Origin: Ophiocordyceps camponoti-saundersi (nom. inval.)
Taxonomy: Eukaryota > Ascomycota > Sordariomycetes > Hypocreales > Ophiocordycipitaceae
Length of the DNA: 63,242 nucleotides
Reading direction: 5' to 3'
Assembly: GCA_003339415.1 (NCBI GenBank)
Contig: PDHQ01000200.1
Span: 1 to 63,242 of the forward strand
Shown: in pieces, positions 1 to 13,263 of the stretch
Position numbering within the stretch: position 1 is the stretch's first letter
Layout of the letters: each line of letters begins with the position of its first letter
Position numbers and translations under genes: made by a program
The notes under the pieces: model-generated
Told to the model about the DNA's origin: nothing
What the model saw: the letters and a program-made list of their open reading frames with translations, nothing else
Databases searched by the model: none

Positions 1-1564
1 TTTAGTTAGTTAGTCCTTATATTTAAGGACTAACTAAAGTCCTTAAGCTAACTAACTAAAAACTAACTAAAAGGTACGTACTTTTAGTCCGGACTTTTTT
101 TAATTAGTCCTAATTAACTAAAGACTAACTAATTTTAAACCTTATAGATAAGTTAGATTTAGAGGAAAATCTAGTAAATAAGTTAAACTAGATTATATTA
201 GTAAAAAATAATAAGGTTAAACTTAATAAGATCGTCCGAGAGGCACTTATAGTAATTATTATAATAGTAAGCTTAGATAACTATTATCTTATTAAGCGCC
301 GATCCTTATACTTAGATACTATTAAAGAGACTTTTAAACTAGCTTTAAATCTTAAAGCTATACTCCGTTATAAGAAATTAGCTAAGGTTATAAAAGACCT
401 AAGTATAGGACTTTTTAATAAGCTATATATATCTTAATAAGCTCCGAAAAGATTAGTAGAGGTATAAGCTAGAGATAATATAAGTAATATTAATTAGGTT
501 AAGCTAGTAAAACGCTTTATTATACTAATTAACCTAGTTAACTTTTAGTAAGTAAGTCCGGAGGGCGCTAAGTAGTTCCGATACTTATTATTACGTAAGT
601 AATAAGCTTTAACTAAGATAAAGAAAGGAAAAGGCAAAGCTAAGGCTAGACCTAAAGCTAAGGTAATAATAGTAAATAGTAATACTATTAAATTTAACCG
701 ATTTATAGTAAATATTAGATTATAATAAGAGAACTCTACTAGGTAGTTTAAAGTCTCGTATACTATTATATTTAATAAATTAAATAAGTATATATCTTTT
801 AAGCTATCCCTTATTATTATTTTAGCTAATTAAGGATTTTAAGTAAACTTTCTTAACCCTAACTTTATTTATAGATATAATATTAAGATTAGGCCCCTAA
901 GTAATATAAGGTTCTAAGAGTTACTTATAATAACTATTAATATAAGAAGGTAGCTAATTTAAGATTTTACTATTTTTTAAGTTTTTATATAAGGTATTAA
1001 TAAGGAAGTTTAAGCTATTATTAAGCTTAAAAATAAGTTTATAGCTTTAGATAATATCCCTATTATCTTAGGACTCCTATAATTATTTAATATCGGAGCT
1101 ATTATCGATATATAGGAGGGTACTATTAAAATTAATAGGACTTCTAAGGGGAATAAGCTAGTTATACTAAAAGGCTTAGTTATAGCTTTTACTAACTAGT
1201 AGAAGATTATACTCGCCCTTAATACGCTACCTTTACTAAAAAAGTTTATCGGAATACTTTTAGATTCTTCCTTATTTTTAGGAGAGGATATAGACTTAGA
1301 TATAAATAACTTTAATACTAACTATATATCTAATATAGAATTTTTAAATTAAAATATTAATAATAACTTAGGTAAGTTACTAAACTATATCTATAAGAGG
1401 CCTATATTTTTATATTATCTTTTAAATATTTTTACTTTAACTTAGTTACCTTTTTAGTTTATTATATACTTTAACTAATAAAGAGAGATAATATAAGTAT
1501 TAAAGCTAAGTTTTAAGATTATTTTATACTAGCTTTATTTTACTCTAAATAGCTACTACCTAAG
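1..1564 (+). mobile_element. gypsy2 relic, left part (protease end and upstream)
   Basis: Plus-strand remains of a Ty3/gypsy polyprotein. Around 1060-1135 the plus frame, with stops, reads like the end of a retropepsin domain (an ILGL-like stretch followed by IIDI and GTIKI). Upstream is a lysine-rich stretch near 620-660. The element is cut at 1564 by the gypsy1 insertion and resumes at 13259-13264 with reverse transcriptase sequence; the 5-base duplication ctaag lies on both sides of the insertion. The 5' end lies outside the window. Dead copy, with stops throughout. Confidence 0.6.
1560..1564. repeat. Target-site duplication, left side of gypsy1 (ctaag)
   Basis: The same five bases, ctaag, directly precede the left LTR and directly follow the right LTR (13259-13263). 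This marks the insertion of gypsy1 into gypsy2. Confidence 0.85.
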
Positions 1565-2432
1565 TATTATAAATTATACTTATTATAGATTATACCTATA
1601 ATTACCTAATCTTACTTATAGCCCTTAATCTAAGCTTCTAAAAATAAAAAAAGAAAAGGGGTAATAAGAAAGTAAGGGGCTTTACTTACTTTAACCGGGC
1701 AGTAGGTAGCTAAAATAGGAAATTTATAAAGTATAAATAAGTAAAAACTTCCTAAATAGGAATATCTTATAAGGCAGGGGAAGGTTATAGAGAGTAAGCT
1801 TTTAAGGTATAAATTATTTAGATTAAAAGCTTAGAGAAAAAGGAAAGGAAAGACCCTTCGAAGGAAGGAAGCCTTCCTTTTATAGTTTTCCTTCTCTAAG
1901 AAACTATCTAATTATATAAGCTAGCTAGAAAGCTATAGAATATTATAGAAGCTTTATATTATAAATATACTAACGAATAGAATAGCTTTATCTTATTCTA
2001 TTTACTTCTATCGTATTCTTTTTACTTTAAAATTAAATTCCTACTTTAAAATTAACCTTTAATTTTAAATCTACTATATCCCTTAGCGAATAGAATAGCT
2101 TTATTCTATACTATTATATTCTATTAGCTTCTAAGCTAATAATAAATTATAATAGATAATTCTTTATTTATAATAGCTAATATTTCTTTCTATTTTTAAC
2201 TATCTCTAACTGTTCTTCTTATCTTAGGAATTTTATTTATTATTCTTATCTTTATTATCTTATCTTATTATCCGGTATTTAACCTTCTAAGGTTTAGCCG
2301 TAATTTAAATACTAAATACTAGTATTTTTACTTTATTATATAAAATATATTATTAAGCTATTTATATAATAAATACTACTTATATAATAAGAATAGTACT
2401 TTTAACTAGTATTTATATCCTAAATTATTACA
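1565..2432 (-). repeat. gypsy1 3' LTR (left copy)
   Basis: 868-base terminal repeat that matches 10610-13258 with the nested element removed, and matches 55194-56139 in inverted orientation. It ends in ttattaca, keeping the terminal CA. Confidence 0.88.
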
Positions 2433-2446
2433 CGTTCCCCTTTCTA
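2433..2446 (-). other. gypsy1 polypurine tract
   Basis: The plus strand reads cgttcccctttct directly after the left LTR, so it is purine-rich on the minus strand. This is where plus-strand priming would start next to a 3' LTR, and it sets the element's orientation. A near-identical tract recurs at about 2626-2641. Confidence 0.7.
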
Positions 2447-5211
2447 TAATTTATAACTTTATAAACTTTATTATAGAAGAATAATATAGAGTATAAATAA
2501 TAGTTAGTTAGTTAATTAGTTATTTTTATTCTTATAAGAAAAGAAAGAGTATTTCGAAAAAACTTAATAAGGTAAAAATAATTAATTAAATTTTATATAA
2601 GGTTCCTATTATTATATTATTCGTAACGTTCCCCTTTCTAAGGTTTTTAATCTTAAAAACTTCTTATTAAAGGTATTTTTCTTTATTTTTATTAAATTTT
2701 TTAATAAGTTTAGGTGCCTTAGTTAGGTGCTTAGTAGGTTCCTAAGTATTTTCTTTAGAAGGGTATCCCTTTTATTTTATTAGATAATATACTATACCTT
2801 CTTTTATCTTTTTATCTATAATAGCTTTAGGTTTATATTCTTCTTTTAATATTATAGTTTCGATATTTTCTTCTAATTTAGTATCTTTAGGTGCTTTTTC
2901 TAATAAGGAAATATAAAATATTAGATAAATAAATATTCTTTTAGGAAGTTTAAGCTTATAATTAAGGTTATTTAGCTTTTCTTTTATAAGGAAAAGTCCT
3001 AATTTTTTAAATTTTAAGGACTAATTAGGCTATTTTATTTCTATATTTTTCTTTAATAAATAAACCTTATTATTTTTATTAAATAAGGGTTTTTTTTCGC
3101 GTTTCTTATTATAATAATAACTAATTCTTTTAGCTATAAAATTTAATTTTAATTTTATATAAGAATATAAAAATCTAAGCTATTCGGTATTTAGAATAGC
3201 TTTTTCGTTATTAGTTTTATTTAATAAGCCTAGTTTATAGGCTTCTAAGTTAAATCCGTAATTCGCTATAGCGGGCGTTATTTTAATAAATTCTAATTTA
3301 GCGGTATTATAGGCTAACTAAGCTATAAGTAAGTTTATTACTTAGTTATCTTATTTATAATTAATATAGGCTTTAAGATATTACTTTAAAGTTTAATTTA
3401 AGCGTTCTATAGCCCTGTTAGTTTCCGGGTAGAAAGTAATACTTAATTTATACTTAGTTCCTAGCTTAGATATAAGGCTAGTTTAGAATTTAAAGTTAAA
3501 CTTAAGGTTTTTATCGCTTATAATAACTTTAGGTAAGCCTCTATCTGCTACTATTATTCTTAAGAATAAATAGCTTAATTTTTTAGTAAATAAAGCCTTT
3601 ATTATAAGTATAAAATAGCTATATTTAGTTAATCTATTAGTTATAACTAAGATAGAATTATATTCTATATTAGTTATAAGGTTTACCGATAAGGGTAATT
3701 TAATTATAAAATCTATAGCTATATTTTCCTAAGGTTATTCGGTAACTATTATAGGTTATAAAAATCTATAAGGCTTATATCTCGAGGCTTTAGATTTATT
3801 ATAAATATTATAGTTTTTAATAACTTTAAAAATAGCTTTTTTAAGGTTTTTCGTATTATAATAAGCTTTAATTCTATTATAAGTTTTTTATATTCCTTAA
3901 TAGCTATAAATAGGTAATTTATAAAATTCTTTAATTATAGTTTTTACTATATTCGGAGGTATAAATAACTTCTCTTTTAAATAAGCTAAGTTATTTATTT
4001 ATTTAATATTTTTATAATCCTTAAAATTAGTATCTTTATAAGCTTCTTTTATTTATTTTAATATAGAATTATCGGCTTTTACCTTAAATATAGCGTTTAA
4101 AGTATTTTATTCTAAATTTCCTTTATTATTTATTTTAAGGAAATTAGTCGTTATAGGTATTATACTAGTATCTAAATTAAGTTTTTTACTAATAATATTA
4201 GCTTTTTTATTCTTACTTTCTTTTTTATATATTATTTTATAATTATAATCGGTAAGGAATTTAGCCTACTTAATTTATTAGCTATTTAAAGTTTAACTCG
4301 TACTAAAATAGCTTATATTTTTATAATTAGTATAAATCCTTAATTTAAATTCGTTTCCTAATATATAGTGCTTAAATTCTTTTATAGCTTTAATAATAGC
4401 TAAAAATTCTTTATTATAGATAGAATAGTTAATTTCCGAATCTACTAGCTTTTTAGAATAGAAAGCTATAAGGTATAATATAGTATTATTTTCCTAGCTT
4501 AATTAAGCTCCTATAGCGTAATTAGAAGCGTCGGTTTCTAAAATTAAAAGCTATTTCGAATTATAAGCTATAAATATAGGTGCTAAGATTAGCTTTTCTT
4601 TAAGGGAATTAAAAGCTATATTAGCTTCTTTAGTTTATTTAAAAGGTTCTTTTTTAGCTAATTTTATTACTATTAATATAGGAATAATTATATTAAAAAA
4701 GTCTTTAATAAACCTTCTATAATAATTATCGTAACTTATAAATTATTATATATTTTTAATTAATTTAAGTATAAGCTAGTCTTTTAAAGGTTCTAATTTG
4801 CTAGGGTTTATTTTTATATTATAAGGGGTTATAATAGTGCTTAGAAATTTAACTTTTTTAGAAAAGAATTTATATTTCTTAGGATTAATATATAATTTAG
4901 CTTTTCGTAAGGCTTCTAATACCTTTTTTAAGTAAACTTTATATTCTTCTAAAGAATCTAAAAATATAATAATATTATCTAAATAAGCCGTAGTAAATAT
5001 ATTTAAATAATCTCTTAGAATATAATTTATACGTTTTTAAAAAATAGTAAGACTATTATATAATCCTAAAGGTAATATTAAATATTTATAACTTCCGTAT
5101 TTAGTTCCGAAAGCTATTTTATATTCGTCTCCTTTCGCTATTCGTATTTAGTAATAAGCTAATTTTAAATCTAGCTTAGTAAAATACTATTTCTAGCTTA
5201 ATCTATCTTTT

Positions 5212-5421
5212 TATAAGGGATTAGTTTATAACTAATCGTGGCTAGATAGGGGGGATTATAGCGGACATATTTAGGTCTTCCCGATAGCGCTTAGTTATCG
5301 CGCGGGGTATATAGCTAGCTCGGGAAGGGGGCTTCTCTCCCTTCTCCTTCCTCTCTTCGATAGCTTTAATTATAACTTTACTTTAGCTTACTTCTATAGT
5401 CGCCTTAGTAAGACTATTATA
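5212..5421 (+). repeat. 5' LTR of gag-only element, copy 1
   Basis: 210 bases, from TATAAGGG to ACTATTATA, almost the same as 6778-6987. TSD ctttt precedes it at 5207-5211. Confidence 0.87.
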
Positions 5422-6777
5422 TTAATTAAAGCTCCTCTTGCCGCTAACCGAACGTAAGAGTAAGATCTTAGCATAGAACGCCGTTAAATTCTGCCTATAC
5501 TAGAGCCGCTCTCGGCTCGTTCCGGCCTAGATTCTTAGCTAGCCGCTATACGTGCTAAATTTACGATCGACGGAGCCGTAATTAGGGAGTCTAAGTCCTA
5601 GTTCTACTACGTCTTTTCTTATCTCGGCACCTTCTAGTAGACGTTCCTTCCGTACGTTACCACGGCTATAGATTTTTCTTACTAGCCTAAAGCCTTTTTA
5701 GCGTACGTCTCCGAGCTTCTCGGGGAAAGTTATAAGGAGCGCCGAGCAGGTCTTTCCTTAGTTAGGATATATTAGGGGCCGTTAGAGCCCCTCGGAGAAT
5801 ACGTTACGAGGTAGGAATATGCCCTCTTCGAGGCCGGACCGTCGTATTAGTCTAACTATGCTAGGATTATTCTGCTCTCGTCCGGGCTGCGTAAGGAGCT
5901 ATAAGAGCGCTTAGATCGTGAGAACTAGCTTACGACATATACGGCCTTCGCTAGCCTTCTCCGAGGCTTTAATAGAGTGTTTAGTTCCGGGAATATTCCT
6001 AACGCGCTAGTTAATTTGCCGCCCCCCCCTTTAGCTAACCTAATAGATATCGCGTCTATATAATCTCGTTCTAGCACTACTAAGCGCCGGCGTTACTATT
6101 AGTATAACTAGATCGGTTATTTTAAGCGTGACTGTCCGAAGCTTCGTAGGTAAACGGGGATATTAAGGTTAGGGCTTTCTACGGGCGGAGCGGGGAAGTT
6201 AGAGGTAGATCCGGAGTATTTTAATTAGGGGGATAATAAGTGAGGAAGGACGAGTATACGCTAGATATTATAGCTTAGGCAATTTCCGGCTTCGTTACGT
6301 TACCTTATATAAGGATAGTCCGCGCGCGGCTTAGGCGCGTGGATTTGTTAGTAGGTACGTACCGTAGTTATATTACGCCCCGGCTTATAGACTAGCGCTA
6401 GCGGCATATAGCGATAAATATACGGCTAGCTCTGCTATTTACCGCGATCGGGTTATTCTCTAAGCTTCCTACGACCGGCATAGTGCTACCTAGTCCTATA
6501 CGCTAGCTATATAGGTAAGTTTTTACTACTAGTATACGAGTTTATTAATTCCTACCTTAAGAGGTGCCACGATTCTAGGCTTATTAGAATCTTCCTTATA
6601 GGGATCGGGGTTTAATTCCCCGGGCTATAAGGGAGCCCTTCCGCCCTCTTATCCTTATCTCCACGGAGGCTATTAGGCTATCGGCTGGGGACTATATAGA
6701 GTGTCTCGCTAGCGTAGTAGTACGTGACTCTTCCGTCCTACGCTCCTACCTCCTCGGCCGGCCTAAGGAGGGGGCTA

Positions 6778-6987
6778 TATAAGGGATTAGTCTATAACTA
6801 ATCGTGGCTAGATAGGGGGGATTATAGCGGATATATTTAGGTCTTCCCGATAGCGCTTAGTTATCGCGCGGGGTATATAGCTAGCTCGGGAAGGGGGCTT
6901 CTCTCCCTTCTCCTTCCTCTCTTCGATAGCTTTAATTATAACTTTACTTTAGCTCACTTCTACAGTCGCCTTAGTAAGACTATTACA
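6778..6987 (+). repeat. 3' LTR of gag-only element, copy 1
   Basis: 210 bases ending TTACA. It is followed by the TSD ctttt (6988-6992) and preceded by a polypurine tract. Confidence 0.87.
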
Positions 6988-9900
6988 CTTTTAATTTTAT
7001 AATTAAAGGTATCGGCGTTCTATCTTTAATAGTATTATTATTTAATTTTTAATAGTTAATTATAGGTCTTAATTTATTTTTTTCTTTACCCGATTTATTA
7101 GTAAAGGTAATAAGAGCTTTATAAGAGCTTTTAGAAGGTCTTATATATCCCTTTTTAATTTATTCTTTTAGATATTCTTTTAATACTTATAGTTATTTTT
7201 TATTACTATTATAAATTTATATAAATCGAGGTTCTAAATTAGGCTTTAATTTAATTTTATAATTTTATAAGCTTCTTTTAAGTAAGGTATTATCTAGGGG
7301 TTCTTTAAATATATCTAAGAATTCTTCTAGAATTTCTTTAGGTATTAATTTATAGCGTTTTAATTTTTCTTTAGAATAAGAAGCTATTTCTTCCTTATAA
7401 TCTACGCTAAAAATAGCAGCTAATATAGTAATAGTATAAGGTATTTTACTATAGATTTTATTACTTTTAGCTTTATTATAAGGTTCTTACTTATAATAAT
7501 TATATTTATTTCTTATAATAAATTTCTAATTATTATTAAAGAAGTTTTTCCTTTTTTTAATTTCTTTAATCGAACTATTTTCGTTATTCGGGCTTCTCGC
7601 CTCTTTAAAATTTCTTAAGCTAAATTCTTTATAAAGATTTCCTAAGGCGTTATTAAACCTAGTATTTTCTTTTCTATTTGTATAATTATAATAAGGTTAA
7701 CTTTTATTATAACTATTTATATTTAATTATCTATTCTTATAATAATTATTTTTTATAAATTTAGATTACTTATTTTTTACGCTTAACTTACTTTTATTAG
7801 TATTTCTAGAAATCTTATAATAAGGCTTCTTACCGTTATTATAATTATACCTTCTCGGTTTATTTTTTCTTACTAGTATTATTATTAGAAGTACTAAATA
7901 TTAAATAATCGTTTATAAATTTTACTTAGCCGGTTTTCTAATTAATTTATAGATTATATTTATAAAGAAAAGGATAACCTAATATTATATTATATTCTGC
8001 TATTTTAAAAATATTAAAGGTATCGGTAAAGGTATAAGGTTTTATTTTAAATTTAAAGTAATTAGTTTCGTATAAAATTAATCCCTTATTAAACTAAAAA
8101 TTAAATCCTTCAGCGTTTTTTACTATACTAAGCTTTTTCTTTTTTATATAGCTTAAATTTAAACATTTTATAGCTATAGGTGAAATATAATTACTAGCGG
8201 CTCCGCTATTTATAAAGGTAGTTACTTCTTTTCCTTTATATTTTAAAGTAAAAGTTAGTTTAGAAATAGGGATTTTAGTACTATTAGTTTTAATAGTAAT
8301 AGTATTAATACTTTATAATTTAAGATAGTTAAAATAACGCCTTTCCGTTCCTAAATCCTTACTAAAATCCTTATTCTTATTAATTATACCTTTATTTACC
8401 CTTCTTAAATAGAGGCTTTCCCTTTTCCCTTAAGGTTTTCTTTAAATTCCTTAGGCTACGTTAGGAAATCCTACCTTCCGGGACTATTTTCCTCGGTAGG
8501 GGATCTATTTCCTATAAGCCCTTTCGTTAATAATTCTTTTATAAAGGTAAGTATAGCTTAAATCGTATCTAATTCGATATTAAGAATTCGGGGTTAAAAA
8601 TTATAGTTATTTTTTTTATTTTCCTTAAGAATCTTATAATTAGTTTCCCTATTAAGAAGGAATTCTATTTCTTTAATAAAGAATCTTTTATTAATAAAGC
8701 CGGCTTCTTTATAAAAAGTTAGTAAGGATAGGTAATAATTAATATTCTATTTTTCCTATAAGTAAAAATCGCAGTCCTTATTATAGTAAAATTACTAGCT
8801 AAGATTATAGTGCGCTTACTTATATTTATTAAAGAATTCTTCTAAGTACTTTAAGTACTAAAATAATTCGTTATAAGGAAAGTAGTCGTTATTTTTCTAG
8901 TCTTCGAATTCCTTTAAAATTAGTTCCTTTATTTTAATAAAATATTATATTTTTTCGTCTTCTTCTTTACTATCGGTTTCGATAGTATAAAGATATTCTA
9001 CTATAAGAAGGGGTAATTTTTCTTTTTCCTTCTTAATTTTATCTTTTAGAATAAGGCTATCTTCTCTTTCTAAGATAAGTTTATAATCTTCCCTTATTCC
9101 GTTAGAGTCGTTAATATAGTTATTAAGACTAAGGGTCGAAATAAAGTCTTCCGAAGGGCTATACTAGCTAGGTAGATTAGAATAATAAGGAATTAGTTCG
9201 ATTCCTCTTTATCGTGCTATAGCTTGTTTTTCCGTAACTTACTTATAAGTTTTAAAAGGGTTATTTTTACCCGGCGGGTAAAACTCTCTTTCGAAATCGA
9301 ATTCTATATTAGCTTCTAAAAGGCTTATAAGCTTTAGAGGCTTCTTCGTATTCCTAACTATATTCTAGCTATCTAGGAATAGCGTATCGGCTATAAGTTC
9401 CGGGTTATATTATTATCTTAGTTCTTCTCGGAATTCGTAAGCCTCTTAGTTTATATTATCCTCTTTCGTTAGTAGTTTAAATTTCGTACTATAAATAATA
9501 TTCCGTTCTTTCTTATTTAGGCCTAGCGTGTTATAATTAGTAGCTAGGTAGGAAGAAATAATGTTAATTGTCTTACTATTCGTAGAAGAGGTTTTTCTTA
9601 TTTTTTTTCCTTTTCCTTTTCCTTATTTTTTAAAGTAGTTTTTTATAATATAGCTTTCTTTATTATAAAAGAAGTAGATAATAGGCTTCGAGGATACTAT
9701 ATTTAGATCTATAAGGTCTCCTCGATTAGCGTAATTTTTCTTATATTTTTTATTACCTTTATTAATATAAGAAAAGGTATTTTTACTTCCTTATTTTTAC
9801 TACTTTCTTTCGAAGAGTTAATTATAGATTTTAATAATAGAAGCTATATAAGTAGATAGCTTTTTAGGTCTATCTTACTTATATAATTCGTTTTTAACTT

Positions 9901-11432
9901 TATCTTTTAGTCCTTTATAAAAAATAGCTATAAGGGCTTTATCTTCCTAATCTAACTTATTAGTTATTTATCTAAATTTAGTAGCGTAGTTAGAAGCAGC
10001 CCCTTTTTACCGTAAAGTTTATAATTTATACTTTATAGTTCTTACTTCGTCTTACTAGCTAAAAACTTTCCGTAGTTTTTCTTTAAATTAATTAAAGCTA
10101 GTAAAAATAAGCTCCGTTTCTTCTTCTTAATTATCCGTAAGTCCTAAATAATTCCTTAATATAGGTTTAAACTAGTCTAAAGCTATATCTTCTAAGTAAG
10201 TAAAAGTATAAATTACCTTTATAAGTTTATTATAAAAGGCGGAGAAATAAAGCCTAAAGTAAGCTTTAATATTAGTTAAGAACGCTTATAAATCGTTATC
10301 TTTCCCGCTATAATATTTAAGTCTTAGGACCTTATTAATATTTATAATAAGTCTAAGATTAGTAGTAGTATAGGGGGGTGTAGGGGAGGTTATATTAAAT
10401 ATATTATATACTACTAAGTAGCGCCGCTTATTTCCTAATTAGGAAAGAAAAAAGTAGATTTTTACCTTTTACTTCCGTAGAGATATATACGATTAAAAAA
10501 GTATTATTTTTCTATTTTTCTATTTTTTTAAGAAAGGAATTCTTTAGCATACTCTCTTCTTATTCTTTATACCTATAAGGTAGTTATAATAGTAAAGAAG
10601 CTTTTAATATATTACGGATTATACCCGTTACGGATCGTACCTATAATTACCTAATCTTACCCGTAGCCCTTAATCTAAGCTTCTAAAAATAAAAAGAGAA
10701 AAAGGGTAATAAGAAGGTAAGGGGCTTTACTTACTTTAACTAGGTAATAGGTAGCCGGAATAAGAAATTTATAAAGTATAAATAAGTAAGAACTTCCTAA
10801 ATAGGAATATCTTATAAGGTAAGGGAAGGTTATAAAGAGTAAGCTTTTAAGGTGTAAATTATTTAGATTAAAAGCTTAGAGAAAAAGGAAAGGAAAGACT
10901 TTTTAAGGAAAGGAAGCCTTCCTTTTATAGTTTTCCTTTTCTAAAAAACTATCTAATTATATAAGCTAGCTAGAAAGCTATAAAATACTATAAAAGCTTT
11001 ATATTATAAATATACTAATAAATAAAATAGCTTTATCTTATTCTATTTACTTTTATCGTATTCTTTTTACTTTAAAATTAAATTCCTACTTTAAAATTAA
11101 CCCTTAATTTTAAATCTACTATATCCCTTAGCGAATAAAATAGCTTTATTCTATTCTATTATATTCTATTAGCTTCTAAGCTAATAATAAATTATAATAG
11201 ATAATTCTTTATTTATAATAGCTAATATTTTTTTCTATTTTTAACCGTCTCTAACTATTTTTCTTATCTTAGGAATTTTATTTATTATTCTTATCTTTAT
11301 TATCTTATCTTATTATCTAATATTTAACCTTCTAAAGTTTAGCTATAATTTAAATACTAAATACTAGTATTTTTACTTTATTATATAAAATATATTATTA
11401 AGCTATTTATATAATAAATACTACTTATATAA

Positions 11433-11642
11433 TATAAGGGATTAGTTTATAACTAATTATAGCTAGATAAGGGGGATTATAGCGGATATATTTAGGTCTT
11501 CCCGATAGCGCTTAGTTATCGCGCGGGGTATATAGCTAGCTCGGGAAAGGGGCTTCTTTCCCTTCTCCTTCCTCTCTTCGATAGCTTTAATTATAACTCT
11601 ATTTTAGCTTACTTCTATAATTACCTTAATAAGACTATTATA
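11433..11642 (+). repeat. 5' LTR of gag-only element, copy 2
   Basis: 210 bases, homologous to 12999-13208 and to both copy 1 LTRs. TSD tataa precedes it. Confidence 0.85.
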
Positions 11643-12998
11643 TTAATTAAAGCTCCTCTTACCGCTAACCGAACGTAAAAGTAAGATCTTAGTATAAAAT
11701 GCTATTAAATTCTACCTATACTAAAGCCGCTCTTAGCTTATTCCGGCCTAGACTTTTAGCTAGCCGCTATATATACTAAATTTACGATTAACGAAGCTAT
11801 AATTAGGGAGCCTAAGTCCTAGTTTTACTATATCTTTTCTTATCTTAGTACCTTTTAGTAAATATTCTTTCTATACGTTATTATAGCTATAGATTTTTCT
11901 TACTAGCTTAAAGCCTTTTTAGCGTATATCTCCGAGCTTTTTAAGGAAAGTTATAAGGAGCGCTAAGTAGGTCTTTCCTTAGTTAAGATATATTAGGGGC
12001 TATTAAAGCCCCTTAGAGAATATATTATAAGGTAGGAATATACCCTCTTCGAGGCCGGACCGTTAAACTAGTCTAACTACGCTAAGATTATTCTACTCTT
12101 ATCCGGGCTATATAAAGAGCTATAAGAGCGCTTAGATCGTAAGAACTAGCTTACGACGTATATAGCCTTTACTAGCCTTCTCCGAGGCTTTAATAAAGTA
12201 TTTAGTTCCGGGAATATTCCTAACGCGCTAGTTAATTTACCGCCCCCCCTTTCTACTAACCTAATAAATATCGTATTTATATAATCTTATTCTAGCACTA
12301 CTAAGCGCTAGCGTTACTATTAGTATAATTAGATCGGTTATTTTAAGCGTAACTATCTAAAGCTTCGTAAATAAATAAGGATATTAGGGTTAGGGCTTTT
12401 TATAAGTAGAGCGGGGAAATTAGAGGTAGATTTAGAGTATTTTAATTAGGGGGATAATAAGTAAGGAGGGATAAGTATATATTAGATATTATAGCCCGGG
12501 TAATTTCCGGCCTTATTATATTACTTTATATAAGGATAGTCCGCGCGCGGCTTAAGCGTATAAATTTATTAATAAGTACGTATTATAGCTATATTAAGCC
12601 TTAGCTTATAAACTAGCGTTAGCGGTATATAGCGATAAGTATATAGCTAGCTTTACTATTTACCGCGATCGGGGTATTCTCTAAGCTTCCCGTAACCGGC
12701 ATAGTGCTACCTAGTCCTATATACTAGCTATATAGGTAAGTTTTTACTACTAGTATATAAGTTTATTAATTCTTACCTTAAGTAGTGCTATAATTCTAAG
12801 CTTATTAGAATCTTTCTTATAAGGATCGGGGTTTAATTCCCTAAGCTATAAGGGAGCCCTTCCGCCCTCTTATCCTTATCTTTATAGAGGCTATTAGGCT
12901 ATTAGCTAGGGTCTATATAAAGCGTCCCGCTAGCGTAGTAATATATAGCTTTTCTATCCTACGCTCCTACTTCCTCGGCTAGCTTAAGGAGGGGGCTA

Positions 12999-13208
12999 TA
13001 TAAGAGATTAGTCTATAACTAATTATAGCTAGATAAGGGGGATTATAGCGGATATATTTAGGTCTTCCCGATAGCGCTTAGTTATCGCGCGGGGTATATA
13101 GCTAGCTTAGGAAGGGGGCTTCTCTCCCTTCTCCTTCCTCTCTTCGATAGCTTTAATTATAACTCTACCTTAGCTTACTTCTATAGTCGCCTTAGTGAGA
13201 CTATTATA
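12999..13208 (+). repeat. 3' LTR of gag-only element, copy 2
   Basis: 210 bases. It is preceded by the polypurine tract aaggaggggg and followed by the TSD tataa. Confidence 0.85.
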
Positions 13209-13258
13209 TATAATAAGAATAGTACTTTTAACTAGTATTTATATCTTAGATTATTATA

Positions 13259-13263
13259 CTAAG
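13259..13263. repeat. Target-site duplication, right side of gypsy1 (ctaag)
   Basis: Partner of 1560-1564. It directly follows the last LTR base (13258). Confidence 0.85.

Larger units (their letters stand above)
5212..6987 (+). mobile_element. Gag-only LTR retrotransposon, copy 1
   Basis: 1776-base element. LTRs are 5212-5421 and 6778-6987 (210 bases each), beginning TATAAGGG and ending ACTATTACA in the better-kept 3' LTR. TSD ctttt lies at 5207-5211 and 6988-6992. A polypurine tract (aaggaggggg, 6765-6774) sits three bases before the 3' LTR. The 1356-base interior is too short for pol. At 6094-6135 the plus frame has the spacing C-x2-C-x4-H-x4-C of a retroviral-type zinc knuckle, with TAT/TAC where RIP would have changed Cys and His codons and the last Cys (TGT) intact, followed by Pro. 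This fits a non-autonomous terminal-repeat element carrying only GAG. It is inserted in the gypsy1 RT region and is less CpA-depleted than its host. Confidence 0.85.
11433..13208 (+). mobile_element. Gag-only LTR retrotransposon, copy 2
   Basis: Second copy, also exactly 1776 bases, with LTRs 11433-11642 and 12999-13208 (210 bases each) and TSD tataa at 11428-11432 and 13209-13213. The zinc-knuckle region starts at 12315, the same offset (882 bases) as in copy 1. It is mutated further than copy 1: the final Cys and Pro codons are lost, and CG sites are changed as well as CA sites. It is inserted in the 5' LTR of gypsy1. Confidence 0.85.
1565..13258 (-). mobile_element. gypsy1: nested Ty3/gypsy LTR retrotransposon, RIP-killed
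   Basis: Left LTR 1565-2432 (868 bases). Right LTR 10610-13258 is also exactly 868 bases once the 1776-base element and 5-base TSD inside it are removed. LTR ends read TA...CA or TA...TA, from original TG...CA. Coding is on the minus strand: a polypurine tract sits beside the left LTR (2433-2446), a retropepsin D/N-S-G-A core lies at 8199-8210, an RT YLDD-like motif (now YLDN) at 4974-4985, and the integrase core near 3600-3715 (D of a DFI motif at 3711-3713). So the right LTR is the 5' LTR. A second, gag-only element sits inside the RT region. No intact frame remains. Confidence 0.88.
10610..13258 (-). repeat. gypsy1 5' LTR, interrupted by a gag-only element
   Basis: Begins with tattacgg, equivalent to tattataa at 1565, and runs to 11432. 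It is interrupted by the element at 11433-13208 plus one TSD copy (13209-13213), then ends at 13258. Net length is 868 bases, the same as the left LTR. Confidence 0.87.
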
